53,612 nucleotides of DNA, from contig JANOHV010000023.1 of NCBI GenBank assembly GCA_031406795.1, positions 1 to 53,612 of the forward strand. The letters run 5' to 3'. The notes under the pieces were generated by a model. That model was not told the origin of the DNA, did not search any database, and saw only the letters and a program-made list of their open reading frames with translations. The position numbers and the translations under genes are program-made. This DNA comes from DATDCY01 sp031406795 [NCBI: Candidatus Rokuibacteriota bacterium]. GTDB taxonomy: Bacteria; JAUVQV01. Below, one piece after another: positions 7,989-15,547 of the stretch; positions within the stretch are counted from its first letter, which is position 1, and every line of letters begins with the position of its first letter.

Positions 7989-9215
7989 GTGAACTCCGCC
8001 GCCGACATCCGGCTGCTGTTCGCGACCCGCATCCTGCGGATCTTCGCCTACGGTCTCGTCTCGGTGACACTGGCGCTGTACCTGCACGCATTGGGGTTCG
8101 GTGAGCGCACCGTTGGGCTGCTGTTCAGCCTGGCGCTCTTCGGCGACATCGTGATCTCGCTGTGGATCACCACCACCGCCGATCGCGTCGGGCGCCGGCG
8201 GATGCTCGTGCTCGGGGCGGGGTTGATCGTGCTGGCCGGCGGCGTGCTCTCCTCGACGAGCAGCCTGGTGCTGATCGCCGCCGCCGCCATCATCGGCGTC
8301 GTCAGCCCCAACGGCAGCGAGATCGGCCCGTTCATCTCAATCGAGCAGTCGGCGCTGGCGCAGCTGGTCGGCGACGCCCGGCGGACCCGCTTTTTCGCCT
8401 GGTACAACCTGGCCGGGTCCTTTGCCGCGGCCTTCGGCGCGCTCGCGGGCGGAGCGATCCTTCAGGGACTGCGGGGAGCCGGGTGGGAGGAGTTGACGTC
8501 CTTTCGCACGGTGCTCTACCTGTATGCCGGGATCGGTGTGGTGCTCGCGCTGCTTTTCACCAGGCTCTCGCCCGCGGTGGAGGCCCCGCTGCGCGCGGCG
8601 CCGCCGACGCTCGGCAGCCGTTTCGGCCTGCACCGGTCCAAAAGGACGGTTTTCAAGCTCAGCGGCCTCTTTGCCCTCGACGCTTTCGGCGGCGGATTCG
8701 TGATCCAGGGCCTGCTCGTCTACTGGTTCTACCTGCGCTTCGCCGTCGAGCCGGCCACCCTCGGGGGCATCTTCTTCGGCGCCAATCTGCTCGCCGGGAT
8801 CTCGGCGCTGCTCGCCGACCGGATCGCGGCGCGGATCGGCCTGATCCGCACGATGGTTTTCACGCACATCCCGTCGAACCTGCTGCTGATGCTCGTGCCG
8901 CTGATGCCGAGCCTGCCGGCGGCGGTCGGGTTGCTGCTCGTGCGCTACAGCATCTCGCAGATGGACGTGCCGACGCGCCAGTCCTACACCATGGCCGTCG
9001 TCGACCCGGACGAGCGTTCGGCGGCCTCCGGGGTGACGACCATCGCCCGTTCCGTCGGCGCGCTGCTCTCGCCGACGATCAGCGGCGCGCTGCTGGCCGT
9101 CCCGGCGCTGATGAGCGCGCCGTTCTTCTTCGCCGGCGGACTCAAGATCGCCTACGATCTGCTGCTGTACCGGGCCTTCAAGGGCCACCGCCCTCCAGAG
9201 GAGGCCGGCCGCTGA
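7989..9215 (+). CDS. Major facilitator superfamily transporter
   Basis: A 408-residue inner-membrane transporter with about twelve hydrophobic segments. The loop between segments 2 and 3 reads TTTADRVGRRRMLV, the MFS motif A form (D-R-x-G-R-R), and a second copy LADRIAARIGLIRTM lies between segments 8 and 9. The GTG start is preceded by GAAGGGG with suitable spacing. The gene follows queF by 20 bp in the same direction, so it may belong to that transcript, and uptake of a deazapurine or an unrelated solute are both possible. The substrate cannot be told from the sequence. A repeat element begins 88 bp after its stop. Confidence 0.85.
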   Translation: MNSAADIRLLFATRILRIFAYGLVSVTLALYLHALGFGERTVGLLFSLALFGDIVISLWITTTADRVGRRRMLVLGAGLIVLAGGVLSSTSSLVLIAAAAIIGVVSPNGSEIGPFISIEQSALAQLVGDARRTRFFAWYNLAGSFAAAFGALAGGAILQGLRGAGWEELTSFRTVLYLYAGIGVVLALLFTRLSPAVEAPLRAAPPTLGSRFGLHRSKRTVFKLSGLFALDAFGGGFVIQGLLVYWFYLRFAVEPATLGGIFFGANLLAGISALLADRIAARIGLIRTMVFTHIPSNLLLMLVPLMPSLPAAVGLLLVRYSISQMDVPTRQSYTMAVVDPDERSAASGVTTIARSVGALLSPTISGALLAVPALMSAPFFFAGGLKIAYDLLLYRAFKGHRPPEEAGR

Positions 9216-9303
9216 CATCGGCGCGGCCGCCGCGCCGGGGACCTCGGATATTCGCGAGACCGGGAACGTGAATCGGGCGAGCCATCCGTCAGTTGTCGCA
9301 GGT

Positions 9304-9443
9304 AACCCTTCAGTGAAGTGCGGTAACTTATCCCGTTCGTGGTGAGTCTGTCGAACCACGAACGGGAAAGAGTCTTCATACATGCGCCCTTCGACGGGCT
9401 CAGGGCGAACGGTACTGATCGGGCCGCTGTTCACTGAAGGGTT
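9304..9443 (+). repeat. MITE-like repeat, copy A (140 bp)
   Basis: The element starts with AACCCTTCAGTGAA and ends with its exact reverse complement, giving 14-bp terminal inverted repeats. Inside is a strong hairpin (stem 9333-9344 with 9356-9367, CCCGTTCGTGGT paired with ACCACGAACGGG) and a segment CCCTTCGACGGGCTCAGGG. A related copy in the opposite orientation lies at 11192-11343. There is no coding capacity. The 286-bp gap between the MFS gene and trmO otherwise holds only the trmO promoter. Confidence 0.8.
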
Positions 9444-9464
9444 GCTGTCGCTGTTTCAGATACC

Positions 9465-9494
9465 TGGAAATTGCGCTCAGGATTGCGCTATTAT
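9465..9494 (+). promoter_or_regulatory. Candidate promoter for trmO (TGGAAA-N18-TATTAT)
   Basis: TGGAAA at 9465-9470 and TATTAT at 9489-9494 are separated by 18 nt. The -10 ends 7 nt before the ATG at 9502, and no Shine-Dalgarno sequence is present, so the transcript would be leaderless. It lies just outside the right end of repeat copy A. Confidence 0.4.
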
Positions 9495-9501
9495 GAGAGC
9501 C

Positions 9502-9939
9502 ATGACGAAAGACAAGGAGCCTGCCGGCGAACGGCTGGTGTTCATCGGGCATATCGAAACGCCCTACCAGACGCCGGCTGATTGCCCGTACACCGTCAAT
9601 CCCGGCGGTCCGGAGTGCCGCATCGTCGTCAACTCCTCGTATGCGCTGGGGCTGACCGGCCTCGAGGTCGGCGGGCGGATCCTGGTGCTATACTGGCTGG
9701 ACCGGGCGAATCGCGCCAAGCCCCTCGTGGCGGAGCGTCGTTCGGGAAAGGTCGCCGGCGCTTTCGCCGCGCGGACTCCGCACCGGCCGAACCCGATCGG
9801 CGCCGCGGTGCTGGTGATCGACGGCATCGAAGGTTCCGTCCTGAGGGTGCGCGGCCTGGACTGCGTGAACGGCACCCCGCTGATCGACATCAAGCCCGCG
9901 ATGCGCGCGGAAACCCCGGCGGGCGGGGGCGGGGCGTGA
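9502..9939 (+). CDS. trmO: tRNA (N6-threonylcarbamoyladenosine37-N6)-methyltransferase family protein (TrmO/TsaA-like)
   Basis: A protein of about 145 residues of the TsaA/TrmO family, which in E. coli methylates t6A37 of tRNA-Thr with SAM. The family hallmarks are FAARTPHRPNPIGAAV and NGTPLIDIKPAM. The frame is open further upstream into the repeat element, but the ATG at 9502 (or 9493) sits directly after a TATTAT -10 box and just before the family-like opening VFIGHIETPYQTPAD, so I prefer 9502. The stop overlaps the next gene as GTGA. It lies with two other genes between two inverted repeat copies. Confidence 0.85.
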   Translation: MTKDKEPAGERLVFIGHIETPYQTPADCPYTVNPGGPECRIVVNSSYALGLTGLEVGGRILVLYWLDRANRAKPLVAERRSGKVAGAFAARTPHRPNPIGAAVLVIDGIEGSVLRVRGLDCVNGTPLIDIKPAMRAETPAGGGGA

Positions 9940-10478
9940 GCGCCCCACGCCTGCCGGCGCCATCCGTGGCGGGCACGCCGCAGCCGGAGATCGTCCGGGG
10001 CTATCTCCCCGGGGCGATCGGCAGAATCGTCGAGATGCACGGGTCGTACTACGCCACGCACTGGGGTTTCGGGGCGTTCTTCGAGGCGCGGATGGCCCGC
10101 GAACTCGGCGAGTTCGTGGACCGCTTCGACCCGCAGTGTGACGGGCTCTGGACCGCGGTGGCCGCGGGGCGGATCGAGGGTTCGATCGCGATCCAGGGGT
10201 CGCGGGCGGACGACGGGGGGGCGCACCTGCGCTGGTTCATCCTCGACGAGGCCCGTCGCGGGCGGGGCACCGGCCGACAGCTCCTCGAGGAGGCCGTCGG
10301 GTTCTGCCGCAGCCGCGGCCGCCGGCAGGTCACGCTCTGGACATTCACCGGCCTCGATGCGGCGCGGCGGCTCTACGAACAGGCCGGCTTCCGTCTGGCG
10401 GAGGAGCGACGCGGAGCGCAGTGGGGGACCGAGGTCACCGAACAGCGCTTCGAGTTGCAGCTGCCGGGGACGGGGTGA
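9936..10478 (+). CDS. GNAT family N-acetyltransferase
   Basis: A 180-residue GNAT acetyltransferase. The acetyl-CoA-binding motif A is seen as FILDEARRGRGTGRQLLEEA (R-G-x-G-T/G), followed by VTLWTFTGLDAARRLYEQAGF, the typical C-terminal half. The first 60 residues (YLPGAIGRIVEMHGSYYATHWGF) resemble acetyltransferases found fused or adjacent to MarR regulators. The start is GTG at 9936, overlapping the trmO stop as GTGA, which indicates co-translation. The substrate is unknown. Confidence 0.85.
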   Translation: MSAPRLPAPSVAGTPQPEIVRGYLPGAIGRIVEMHGSYYATHWGFGAFFEARMARELGEFVDRFDPQCDGLWTAVAAGRIEGSIAIQGSRADDGGAHLRWFILDEARRGRGTGRQLLEEAVGFCRSRGRRQVTLWTFTGLDAARRLYEQAGFRLAEERRGAQWGTEVTEQRFELQLPGTG

Positions 10479-10515
10479 TGCGGCCTGCTGCGGGTCCGGC
10501 CGTCGCCGGAAACGG

Positions 10516-11187
10516 ATGGTCGACCAGCCGGGCGTAAACCCGCCGGGCGGGCGCTGCTCCGGCAGCGCGGAGGAGCTCGCCAACTGCATCACGCACGCCT
10601 GCGGCGCGGTGCTCGCCGTCGCCGGGCTCGCCGCGCTGGTCCTCGCCGCGGCGCGGCGCGGCACCGCCGTGCCTCTCGTCAGCGCGATTGTCTACGGCCT
10701 CACGCTGCTCGCGATGTACGCCGCCTCGACGCTTTATCACGCGACCCGCAACGCCGAAACCAGGAAGGCCCTGCGCGCCATCGACCACGCTTCGATCTTC
10801 CTGCTCATCGCCGGCACCTACACCCCGTTCACGCTCGTCACGCTGCGGGGGCCGTGGGGGTGGTCGATCTTCATCGTCGTGTGGGCACTGGCGCTCGTCG
10901 GCCTGTTTTTCGAAGGCGCACTGCGCCGCCGCGGCACGCGATTCTCGATCGGCCTGTATCTGCTGATGGGCTGGGTCGCCCTGGCGGCGATCAGGCCGCT
11001 GTTCAACGTGCTGCCCCGCGCCGGTTTCGCGCTGCTGGTCGGCGGCGGCCTGGCCTACTCGTTCGGGACGGTCTTCTACCTGACGCCGCGGCTGCCGTAT
11101 CATCACGCCTGGTGGCACCTCGCCGTGCTCTGCGGCAGTCTCCTGCATTTCCTTGCGGTGCTTCTCTACGTGATCCCGCGCGGGTAA
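10516..11187 (+). CDS. Hemolysin III / PAQR (YqfA-like) membrane protein
   Basis: A 223-residue membrane protein with seven likely transmembrane segments. The PAQR/HlyIII pattern is visible: SAEELANCITHACGA near the N-terminus (E-x-x-N-x-x-T-H-x-x-G), STLYHA and IDHASIFLLIAGTYTPF in the middle, and HHAWWHLAVLCGSLLHF near the end, giving the conserved His and Ser/Asp residues thought to bind zinc. Bacterial members are of uncertain function, and the hemolysin name is historical. The ATG at 10516 is chosen because it starts shortly before the family region. A repeat copy begins 4 bp after the stop codon. Confidence 0.85.
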   Translation: MVDQPGVNPPGGRCSGSAEELANCITHACGAVLAVAGLAALVLAAARRGTAVPLVSAIVYGLTLLAMYAASTLYHATRNAETRKALRAIDHASIFLLIAGTYTPFTLVTLRGPWGWSIFIVVWALALVGLFFEGALRRRGTRFSIGLYLLMGWVALAAIRPLFNVLPRAGFALLVGGGLAYSFGTVFYLTPRLPYHHAWWHLAVLCGSLLHFLAVLLYVIPRG

Positions 11188-11191
11188 AGGT

Positions 11192-11343
11192 AACCCTTCA
11201 ATGAACGGCGGCCCGATCAGTGCCGTTTGCCCTGAGCCCGTCGAAGGGCGCTTGTATGAAGACTTCCCGTTCGTGGTTCGACCGTTCGTCAAGCTCACGG
11301 CTCACCACGAACGCGAAAAGTTATCGCACTTCACTGAAGGGTT
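11192..11343 (-). repeat. MITE-like repeat, copy B (152 bp), inverted relative to copy A
   Basis: Its reverse complement aligns with copy A over its whole length: the same terminal AACCCTTCAGTGAA (one end has a single change, AACCCTTCAATGAA), the same GTTCGTGGTGAG and CCACGAACGGGAA parts, and the same TTCGACGGGCTCAGGGC segment. A small internal insertion explains the 12-bp length difference. With copy A it brackets trmO, the GNAT gene and the hemolysin III-like gene. Confidence 0.8.
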
Positions 11344-11364
11344 GTGGTAAAGCCTCGAGGAACG

Positions 11365-11392
11365 TTGCATATCCAGCTCTTTTTGCTATACT
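11365..11392 (+). promoter_or_regulatory. Promoter for leuC (TTGCAT-N16-TATACT)
   Basis: TTGCAT at 11365-11370 and TATACT at 11387-11392 are 16 nt apart, giving good sigma70-type hexamers. Transcription would start near 11399, leaving about 178 nt of leader before the leuC ATG. Most of that leader is the 126-bp repeat at 11432-11557. The T-run at 11380-11384 lies in the spacer. Confidence 0.55.
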
Positions 11393-11431
11393 TCAAAGGT
11401 TTGACAGGGTGCTGAAAGAGTCATGGAACGG

Positions 11432-11557
11432 GCAGGCTGATCAAAAGGGCCCAGGTGCAAGGCGCGCGACGATCCGGCGAATGAGGCGTACGAGGTGTAC
11501 GCCGCAGTGAGGCGGGAGGAGCGAAACGCAGCAGATGGGCCATTTTCAGCAGCCTGC
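11432..11557 (+). repeat. 126-bp dispersed repeat, copy 1, in the leuC leader
   Basis: The ends are imperfect 22-bp inverted repeats (11432-11453 and 11536-11557; outer eight bases GCAGGCTG). The interior contains GGCGAATGAGGCGTACGA and GTACGCCGCAGTGA, shared with a second, equally long copy at 49381-49506 in the same orientation relative to the window. It lies between the leuC promoter and the leuC ribosome-binding site (AGGAG, 11564-11568), so it is transcribed as part of the leader. Confidence 0.8.
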
Positions 11558-11576
11558 ATCGACAGGAGCAGGCAGC

Positions 11577-12848
11577 ATGGGCATGACCATTACCGAAAAG
11601 ATTCTGGCGGCGAAGGCCGGCCTGGAGACCGTGAGCCCGGGGCAGATCGTCCGGGTGCCGGTCGACATCGCGCTGGCGAACGACATCACCGCGCCGCTGG
11701 CGATCCAGGAGTTCGAACGGGCCGGTGCGACGGCGGTCTTCGACCGCGAAAAGGTCGTCCTCGTCCCCGATCATTTCTCGCCGAACAAGGACATCCAGTC
11801 CGCGGAGCAGTGCAAGGTGATGCGCGAGTTCGCGCGGCGCTACGAGATCGTCAACTACTTCGAACTCGGCCGGATGGGCATCGAGCACGCGCTGCTTCCC
11901 GAGGCCGGTCTCGTCCTTCCCGGCATGGTGATCGTGGGCGCGGACTCCCACACCTGCACCTACGGGGCGCTCGGGGCCTTCGCCACCGGCATGGGCAGCA
12001 CCGACCTGGCGGCCGCGTGGATCACCGGCTGGACCTGGCTCAAGGTGCCGCCCTCGCTCAAGTTCGTCTTCCACGGCACGCCGCAGCCCTGGGTCGGCGG
12101 CAAGGACTACATCCTCGCCGTGCTCGGCCGGATTGGCGTGGACGGTGCGCTCTACTCGGCGATGGAGTTCGCCGGCGAGTCGATTTCCGCGCTCGGCATC
12201 GACGGCCGCCTGACGATGTGAAACATGGCCATCGAAGGGGGCGGGAAGAACGGCATCATCGCCGCCGACGCGGTGGTGGACGCCTACCTGGCGGGGCGCA
12301 CGAGACGGCCGTACGTGAAATACGCGAGCGACCCGGACGCCGCCTATGCGAGCGTCCACGAGATCGACGTCGGCGCCCTCGAACCGCAGGTGGCCCGGCC
12401 GCACTCGCCGGCGAACGTCGTCGGCATCAGCCAGCTCGGCGCCGTGCGGATCGACCAGGCCTTCGTCGGTTCCTGCACGAACGGCCGGATCTCGGACCTG
12501 CGCGAAGCCGCCCAGGTGCTGCGCGGACGGCGCGTGCACCGCGACGTGCGGATGATCGTCATCCCCGCGACGCAGGCGATCTACCGCCAGGCGCTGCAGG
12601 AGGGGCTGCTCGACACGTTCGTCGAAGCCGGCGCCGCGGTCAGCACGCCGACGTGCGGCCCCTGCCTCGGCGGGCATATGGGCATCCTGGCGAAGGGCGA
12701 AGTCGCCGTCGCCACCTCGAACCGCAACTTTCTCGGGCGCATGGGCCACACGCAGAGCGAGGTCTACCTCGCGGGACCGGCGGTCGCGGCCGCCTCAGCG
12801 GTGCTCGGCCACATCGCCCACCCGCAGGAGCTGGGAGTCAAGCCATGA
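11577..12848 (+). CDS. leuC: 3-isopropylmalate dehydratase large subunit, with in-frame UGA at codon 215
   Basis: LeuC, with LeuD, isomerises 2- to 3-isopropylmalate in leucine synthesis. The ATG at 11577 follows AGGAG with 8 nt spacing. The frame runs to a TGA at 12219-12221 and continues in the same frame to 12848 (424 codons in all, a normal length for the short LeuC type). The first part has GADSHTCTYGALGAFATGMG. The second has the three cluster cysteines, in GSCTNGRISDL and TPTCGPCLGGHMG. The TGA replaces the residue after DGRLTM and before NMAIE. E. coli LeuC, as I recall it, has Cys there. A restart at the ATG 12225 is possible. No clear SECIS hairpin follows, so mutation or assembly error is as likely as recoding. 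Confidence 0.85.
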
Positions 12849-12966
12849 CTGTCTTGCTCCGGGGGATAGAGCTCTCGCTTGAAGGAGCTACGAACTATAC
12901 TGCACTGGTGTTCGTGCGGAGTCGTGTGAAATCAAGCATTCGCATGCCTCTGCGGGGAGATTTGCT
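12849..12966 (+). other. Spacer between leuC and leuD (118 bp)
   Basis: No gene is visible. The spacer holds a small hairpin (GAGCTC and GGAGCT around 12870-12889), a TATACT -10-like hexamer at 12896-12901 without a recognisable -35, and the leuD ribosome-binding site GGGGAG 7 nt before its ATG. The gap is unusual for leuCD, which are normally nearly contiguous, and it may contain an internal promoter. Confidence 0.4.
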
Positions 12967-13470
12967 ATGACAATCCGAGGTAAGGCCTGGACGTTCGGCG
13001 ACGACATCGACACCGACATCATCATCCCGGCGCGCTACCTGACCACGGTCGACCCGATCGAGCTGGCGGCGCACTGCATGGAGCCGGTGAACCCGGACTT
13101 TCCGAAGCGGGTGCGCCCGGGCGACGTCGTCGTCGGCGGGAAGAACTTCGGCTGCGGTTCCTCGCGCGAACACGCGCCGGTCGCGCTCAAGGGCTGCGGG
13201 GTCGCGGCGGTCATCGCGCCGACTTTCGCGCGGATCTTCTATCGAAACGCCTTCAACGTCGGCCTGCCGGCGATCGAGTCGGCGTCGGCAGCGGCGGCCA
13301 TCCGCGAGGGCGACGACATCGAGGTCGACCTCGCGGGCGGGTCCATCGTCAACCACACGCGCGGCGAGAGCTACCGATTCCTGGCGATTCCGCCGTTCAT
13401 GATGGAACTGGTGGCGTCGGGCGGGTTGATGAGCTGGCTGAAGAACGACATGAAGAAGGGGCGGGTGTGA
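12967..13470 (+). CDS. leuD: 3-isopropylmalate dehydratase small subunit
   Basis: LeuD is the swivelling small subunit that partners LeuC. The sequence is a clear match: GDDIDTDIIIPARYLTT at residues 11-27, GGKNFGCGSSREHAPVALK near 57-75, and ARIFYRNAFNVGLP. The 167-residue length fits the short LeuD found with the short-type LeuC in delta-proteobacteria and archaea. GGGGAG precedes the ATG by 7 nt. leuB is absent from the expected position after leuD, and asd follows after 4 bp instead. Confidence 0.95.
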   Translation: MTIRGKAWTFGDDIDTDIIIPARYLTTVDPIELAAHCMEPVNPDFPKRVRPGDVVVGGKNFGCGSSREHAPVALKGCGVAAVIAPTFARIFYRNAFNVGLPAIESASAAAAIREGDDIEVDLAGGSIVNHTRGESYRFLAIPPFMMELVASGGLMSWLKNDMKKGRV

Positions 13471-13474
13471 GGCG

Positions 13475-14500
13475 ATGACGGACCAGCAGGGGTATGTGGT
13501 GGCGGTGGTCGGCGCGACGGGCGCCGTCGGCCAGGAGATGCTGCGCGTGCTCGCGGAGCGCGCGTTTCCGGTGCGCGAGTTGCGGGTGCTCGCCTCGGCG
13601 CGCTCGGCGGGAAAGCCGGTGGAGTTCAAGGGTCGGGAGTACATCGTTCAGGAACTCACCGACGCCTCGTTCGACGGCGTCCAGATCGCGCTGTTTTCGG
13701 CCGGCGGCAAGGTCTCCGAGCAGTACTGCCCGGTCGCCGTGCGCGCCGGCGCGATCTGCATCGACAACACCAACGCCTTCCGGATGGACCCCGCGGTCCC
13801 GCTCGTCGTGCCCGAGGTCAACCCGCACGCGATCCGCACCCACCACGGCATCATCGCCAACCCCAACTGCTCGACGATCCAGATGGTGGTGGTACTCAAG
13901 CCGCTGCACGATGCGGCGCGCGTCCGGCGCGTCATCGTCTCGACTTACCAGGCGACCTCGGGCGCCGGCAAGAAGGCGATGGACGAGCTGTTCCATCAGA
14001 CCGCCGACCTGATCGCCGGCAGGGAGATTACGCCGAAGGCCTTCCCGCACCGCATCGCCTTCAACGTGATCCCGCAGATCGACGTCTTCCTGGAGAACGG
14101 CTACACCAAGGAAGAGATGAAGATGGTCAACGAGACGAAGAAGATCATGGAGGACGACACGATCCGCGTCTCGGCGACCACCGTGCGGGTGCCGGTCTTC
14201 TTCGGTCACTCCGAGTCCGTGAACGTCGAGACCGAGCGCAAGCTCACCGCGGCCGCGGCGCGGGAGCTGCTGGCGCGGGCCCCCGGCGTCAGAGTCGTCG
14301 ACGACCCGACGAACCGCCGCTATCCGATGCCGATCGAGGCCGCCGGGCAGGACGACACGCTTGTCGGACGCATCCGCGAGGACGTCTCGCTCGAGAACGG
14401 GCTGAACCTCTGGATCGCGGCCGACAACATCCGCAAGGGGGCCGCGACCAATGCCGTCCAGATTGCGGAGATTCTCATCCGCGACGGACTGCTCTCCTAG
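13475..14500 (+). CDS. asd: Aspartate-semialdehyde dehydrogenase
   Basis: Asd reduces aspartyl phosphate to aspartate semialdehyde with NADPH, for lysine, methionine and threonine synthesis. The Rossmann motif VVGATGAVGQEM is at residues 11-22, the catalytic Cys132 is in IANPNCSTIQMV, and STYQATSGAGKKAMDEL and AFNVIPQID follow. The 341-residue length is normal for the bacterial form. It lies 4 bp after leuD, replacing leuB in the usual leuCD-B-asd arrangement. The gspI frame starts inside its last 50 bp. Confidence 0.97.
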   Translation: MTDQQGYVVAVVGATGAVGQEMLRVLAERAFPVRELRVLASARSAGKPVEFKGREYIVQELTDASFDGVQIALFSAGGKVSEQYCPVAVRAGAICIDNTNAFRMDPAVPLVVPEVNPHAIRTHHGIIANPNCSTIQMVVVLKPLHDAARVRRVIVSTYQATSGAGKKAMDELFHQTADLIAGREITPKAFPHRIAFNVIPQIDVFLENGYTKEEMKMVNETKKIMEDDTIRVSATTVRVPVFFGHSESVNVETERKLTAAAARELLARAPGVRVVDDPTNRRYPMPIEAAGQDDTLVGRIREDVSLENGLNLWIAADNIRKGAATNAVQIAEILIRDGLLS

Positions 14501-14912
14501 CAGAAGACCGGACCGAGCGGGGGGATTCTCGCTTCTCGAGGTCATCGTCGCCCTGGCCATCCTCGGGATCGGCCTCGGCGTCGTCTTTCAGGGCATCGGC
14601 CAGGGGCTGCGGCTGCGCGGCCAATCTGCGGACAACATTGCGATCGCGCTGGCGGCGGAGAGCGTGCTCGGGGGGATGGCCGAGCGGGAGGCCGCGCCCG
14701 CGGAAACCGAGGAGGGCGAGGAAGCCGGCTGCCGCTGGCGGCTCGAGACGGTGGAGCAGCCCGTGGCCTCGGGCGGAGTTGTCGACCTCGCCCCGGCGGG
14801 TGAGCGCCGCGCCGCGCCGCTGGTGGCTGTCCGCCTGACCGTCACGTCGGCCGGCGGGCGCACCTGGGAAACGACGACCCTGCTTCCTCCGGCAAAGGCC
14901 GTCGGGCCGTGA
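14451..14912 (+). CDS. gspI: Type II secretion pseudopilin GspI
   Basis: A minor pseudopilin of the type II secretion system. The prepilin peptidase site is seen as DRAGG then FSLLEVIVALAILGIG, with Glu at +5 and the hydrophobic helix directly after. The first possible start is ATG 14451, inside asd, giving a 28-residue leader, and a TTG at 14463 is an alternative. No start codon lies between asd's stop and the cleavage site. The remaining globular region (about 125 residues) is of normal size. The stop overlaps gspJ as GTGA. Pseudopilins are cleaved and assembled at the inner membrane. Confidence 0.82.
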   Translation: MPSRLRRFSSATDCSPSRRPDRAGGFSLLEVIVALAILGIGLGVVFQGIGQGLRLRGQSADNIAIALAAESVLGGMAEREAAPAETEEGEEAGCRWRLETVEQPVASGGVVDLAPAGERRAAPLVAVRLTVTSAGGRTWETTTLLPPAKAVGP

Positions 14913-15547
14913 GCGACGCCCGGCTTCGCGGCGATCGGCGCGGTCTGACGCTGATCGAACTGGTGCTCACCCTGACGATCCTGGCGCTTGCCGGGGCGCT
15001 CGTCTCCGGTGCGCTCGCCACGGGACTGCGCGCCTGGAAATCGGGCCTCAACAGCGGCCGCGACGAGCTGGTCGCGCGCATCGTGCTTGAGCGAATCGCG
15101 ACGCAGCTGCGCGACGCCGTGGACTCGCCCGCCGAGCGCAACGGCGCTGCCGCCATCGCCTTCGACGCCGCGGATGACCGGCTGCGCTTCGTGACGCTCG
15201 CGGCATCCGGTCAGGCGCCGGTCCAGGTCTCGTACGGCCTGCGGGTCGAAGACGGCGAGACCCGCCTCGTCTACGGCGAGTATCCCTGGCCGGACAAGGA
15301 TTTCTTCGGCGAGGGACGCCCGCGCCACGAGGAGGTTGTCCCGGAAGTCTCGGGGCTGGCGGTGACGGTGGTCAAGCGCAGCCGCAAGAAAGACGGAATC
15401 TTGGAGCCTGCGACGGGGGAGTGGAGCCCGCTGGACGGGGCGCTGCCGGCAAGTGTCGGCATCGAGATCGTGATCGGCGCGGCGGGCCGGACGGAACCGA
15501 AACGCTTTCGGATCACCGTGCCGATCCTGACGCAGAGAAGTCCTTGA
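14909..15547 (+). CDS. gspJ: Type II secretion pseudopilin GspJ
   Basis: A 212-residue minor pseudopilin. The cleavage motif is DRRG then LTLIELVLTLTILALAG, with the conserved Glu at +5. The C-terminal region contains YGLRVEDGETRLVY and VKRSRKKDG, fitting the GspJ beta-rich domain. The start is GTG 14909, overlapping gspI as GTGA, and the stop shares its last base with the gspK ATG (TGATG). The I-J-K order is that of the GspIJK tip complex of the pseudopilus. Confidence 0.85.
   Translation: MSDARLRGDRRGLTLIELVLTLTILALAGALVSGALATGLRAWKSGLNSGRDELVARIVLERIATQLRDAVDSPAERNGAAAIAFDAADDRLRFVTLAASGQAPVQVSYGLRVEDGETRLVYGEYPWPDKDFFGEGRPRHEEVVPEVSGLAVTVVKRSRKKDGILEPATGEWSPLDGALPASVGIEIVIGAAGRTEPKRFRITVPILTQRSP

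Noticed and set aside
9304-11343. CRISPR array or phage attachment sites formed by the repeats
   Set aside because: There are only two copies, in opposite orientation and 1.7 kb apart, with no regular spacers, cas genes or integrase.
11401-11429. TTGACA at 11401-11406 as a second leuC promoter
   Set aside because: The hexamer 17 nt downstream is TGGAAC, a poor -10. The TTGCAT-N16-TATACT pair just upstream is better.
12222-12280. SECIS element for the UGA in leuC
   Set aside because: Only short, imperfect stems were found (for example CGGC with GCCG at 12251-12264, loop ATCATC), without GGT in the loop at the right distance. Recoding is therefore not claimed.
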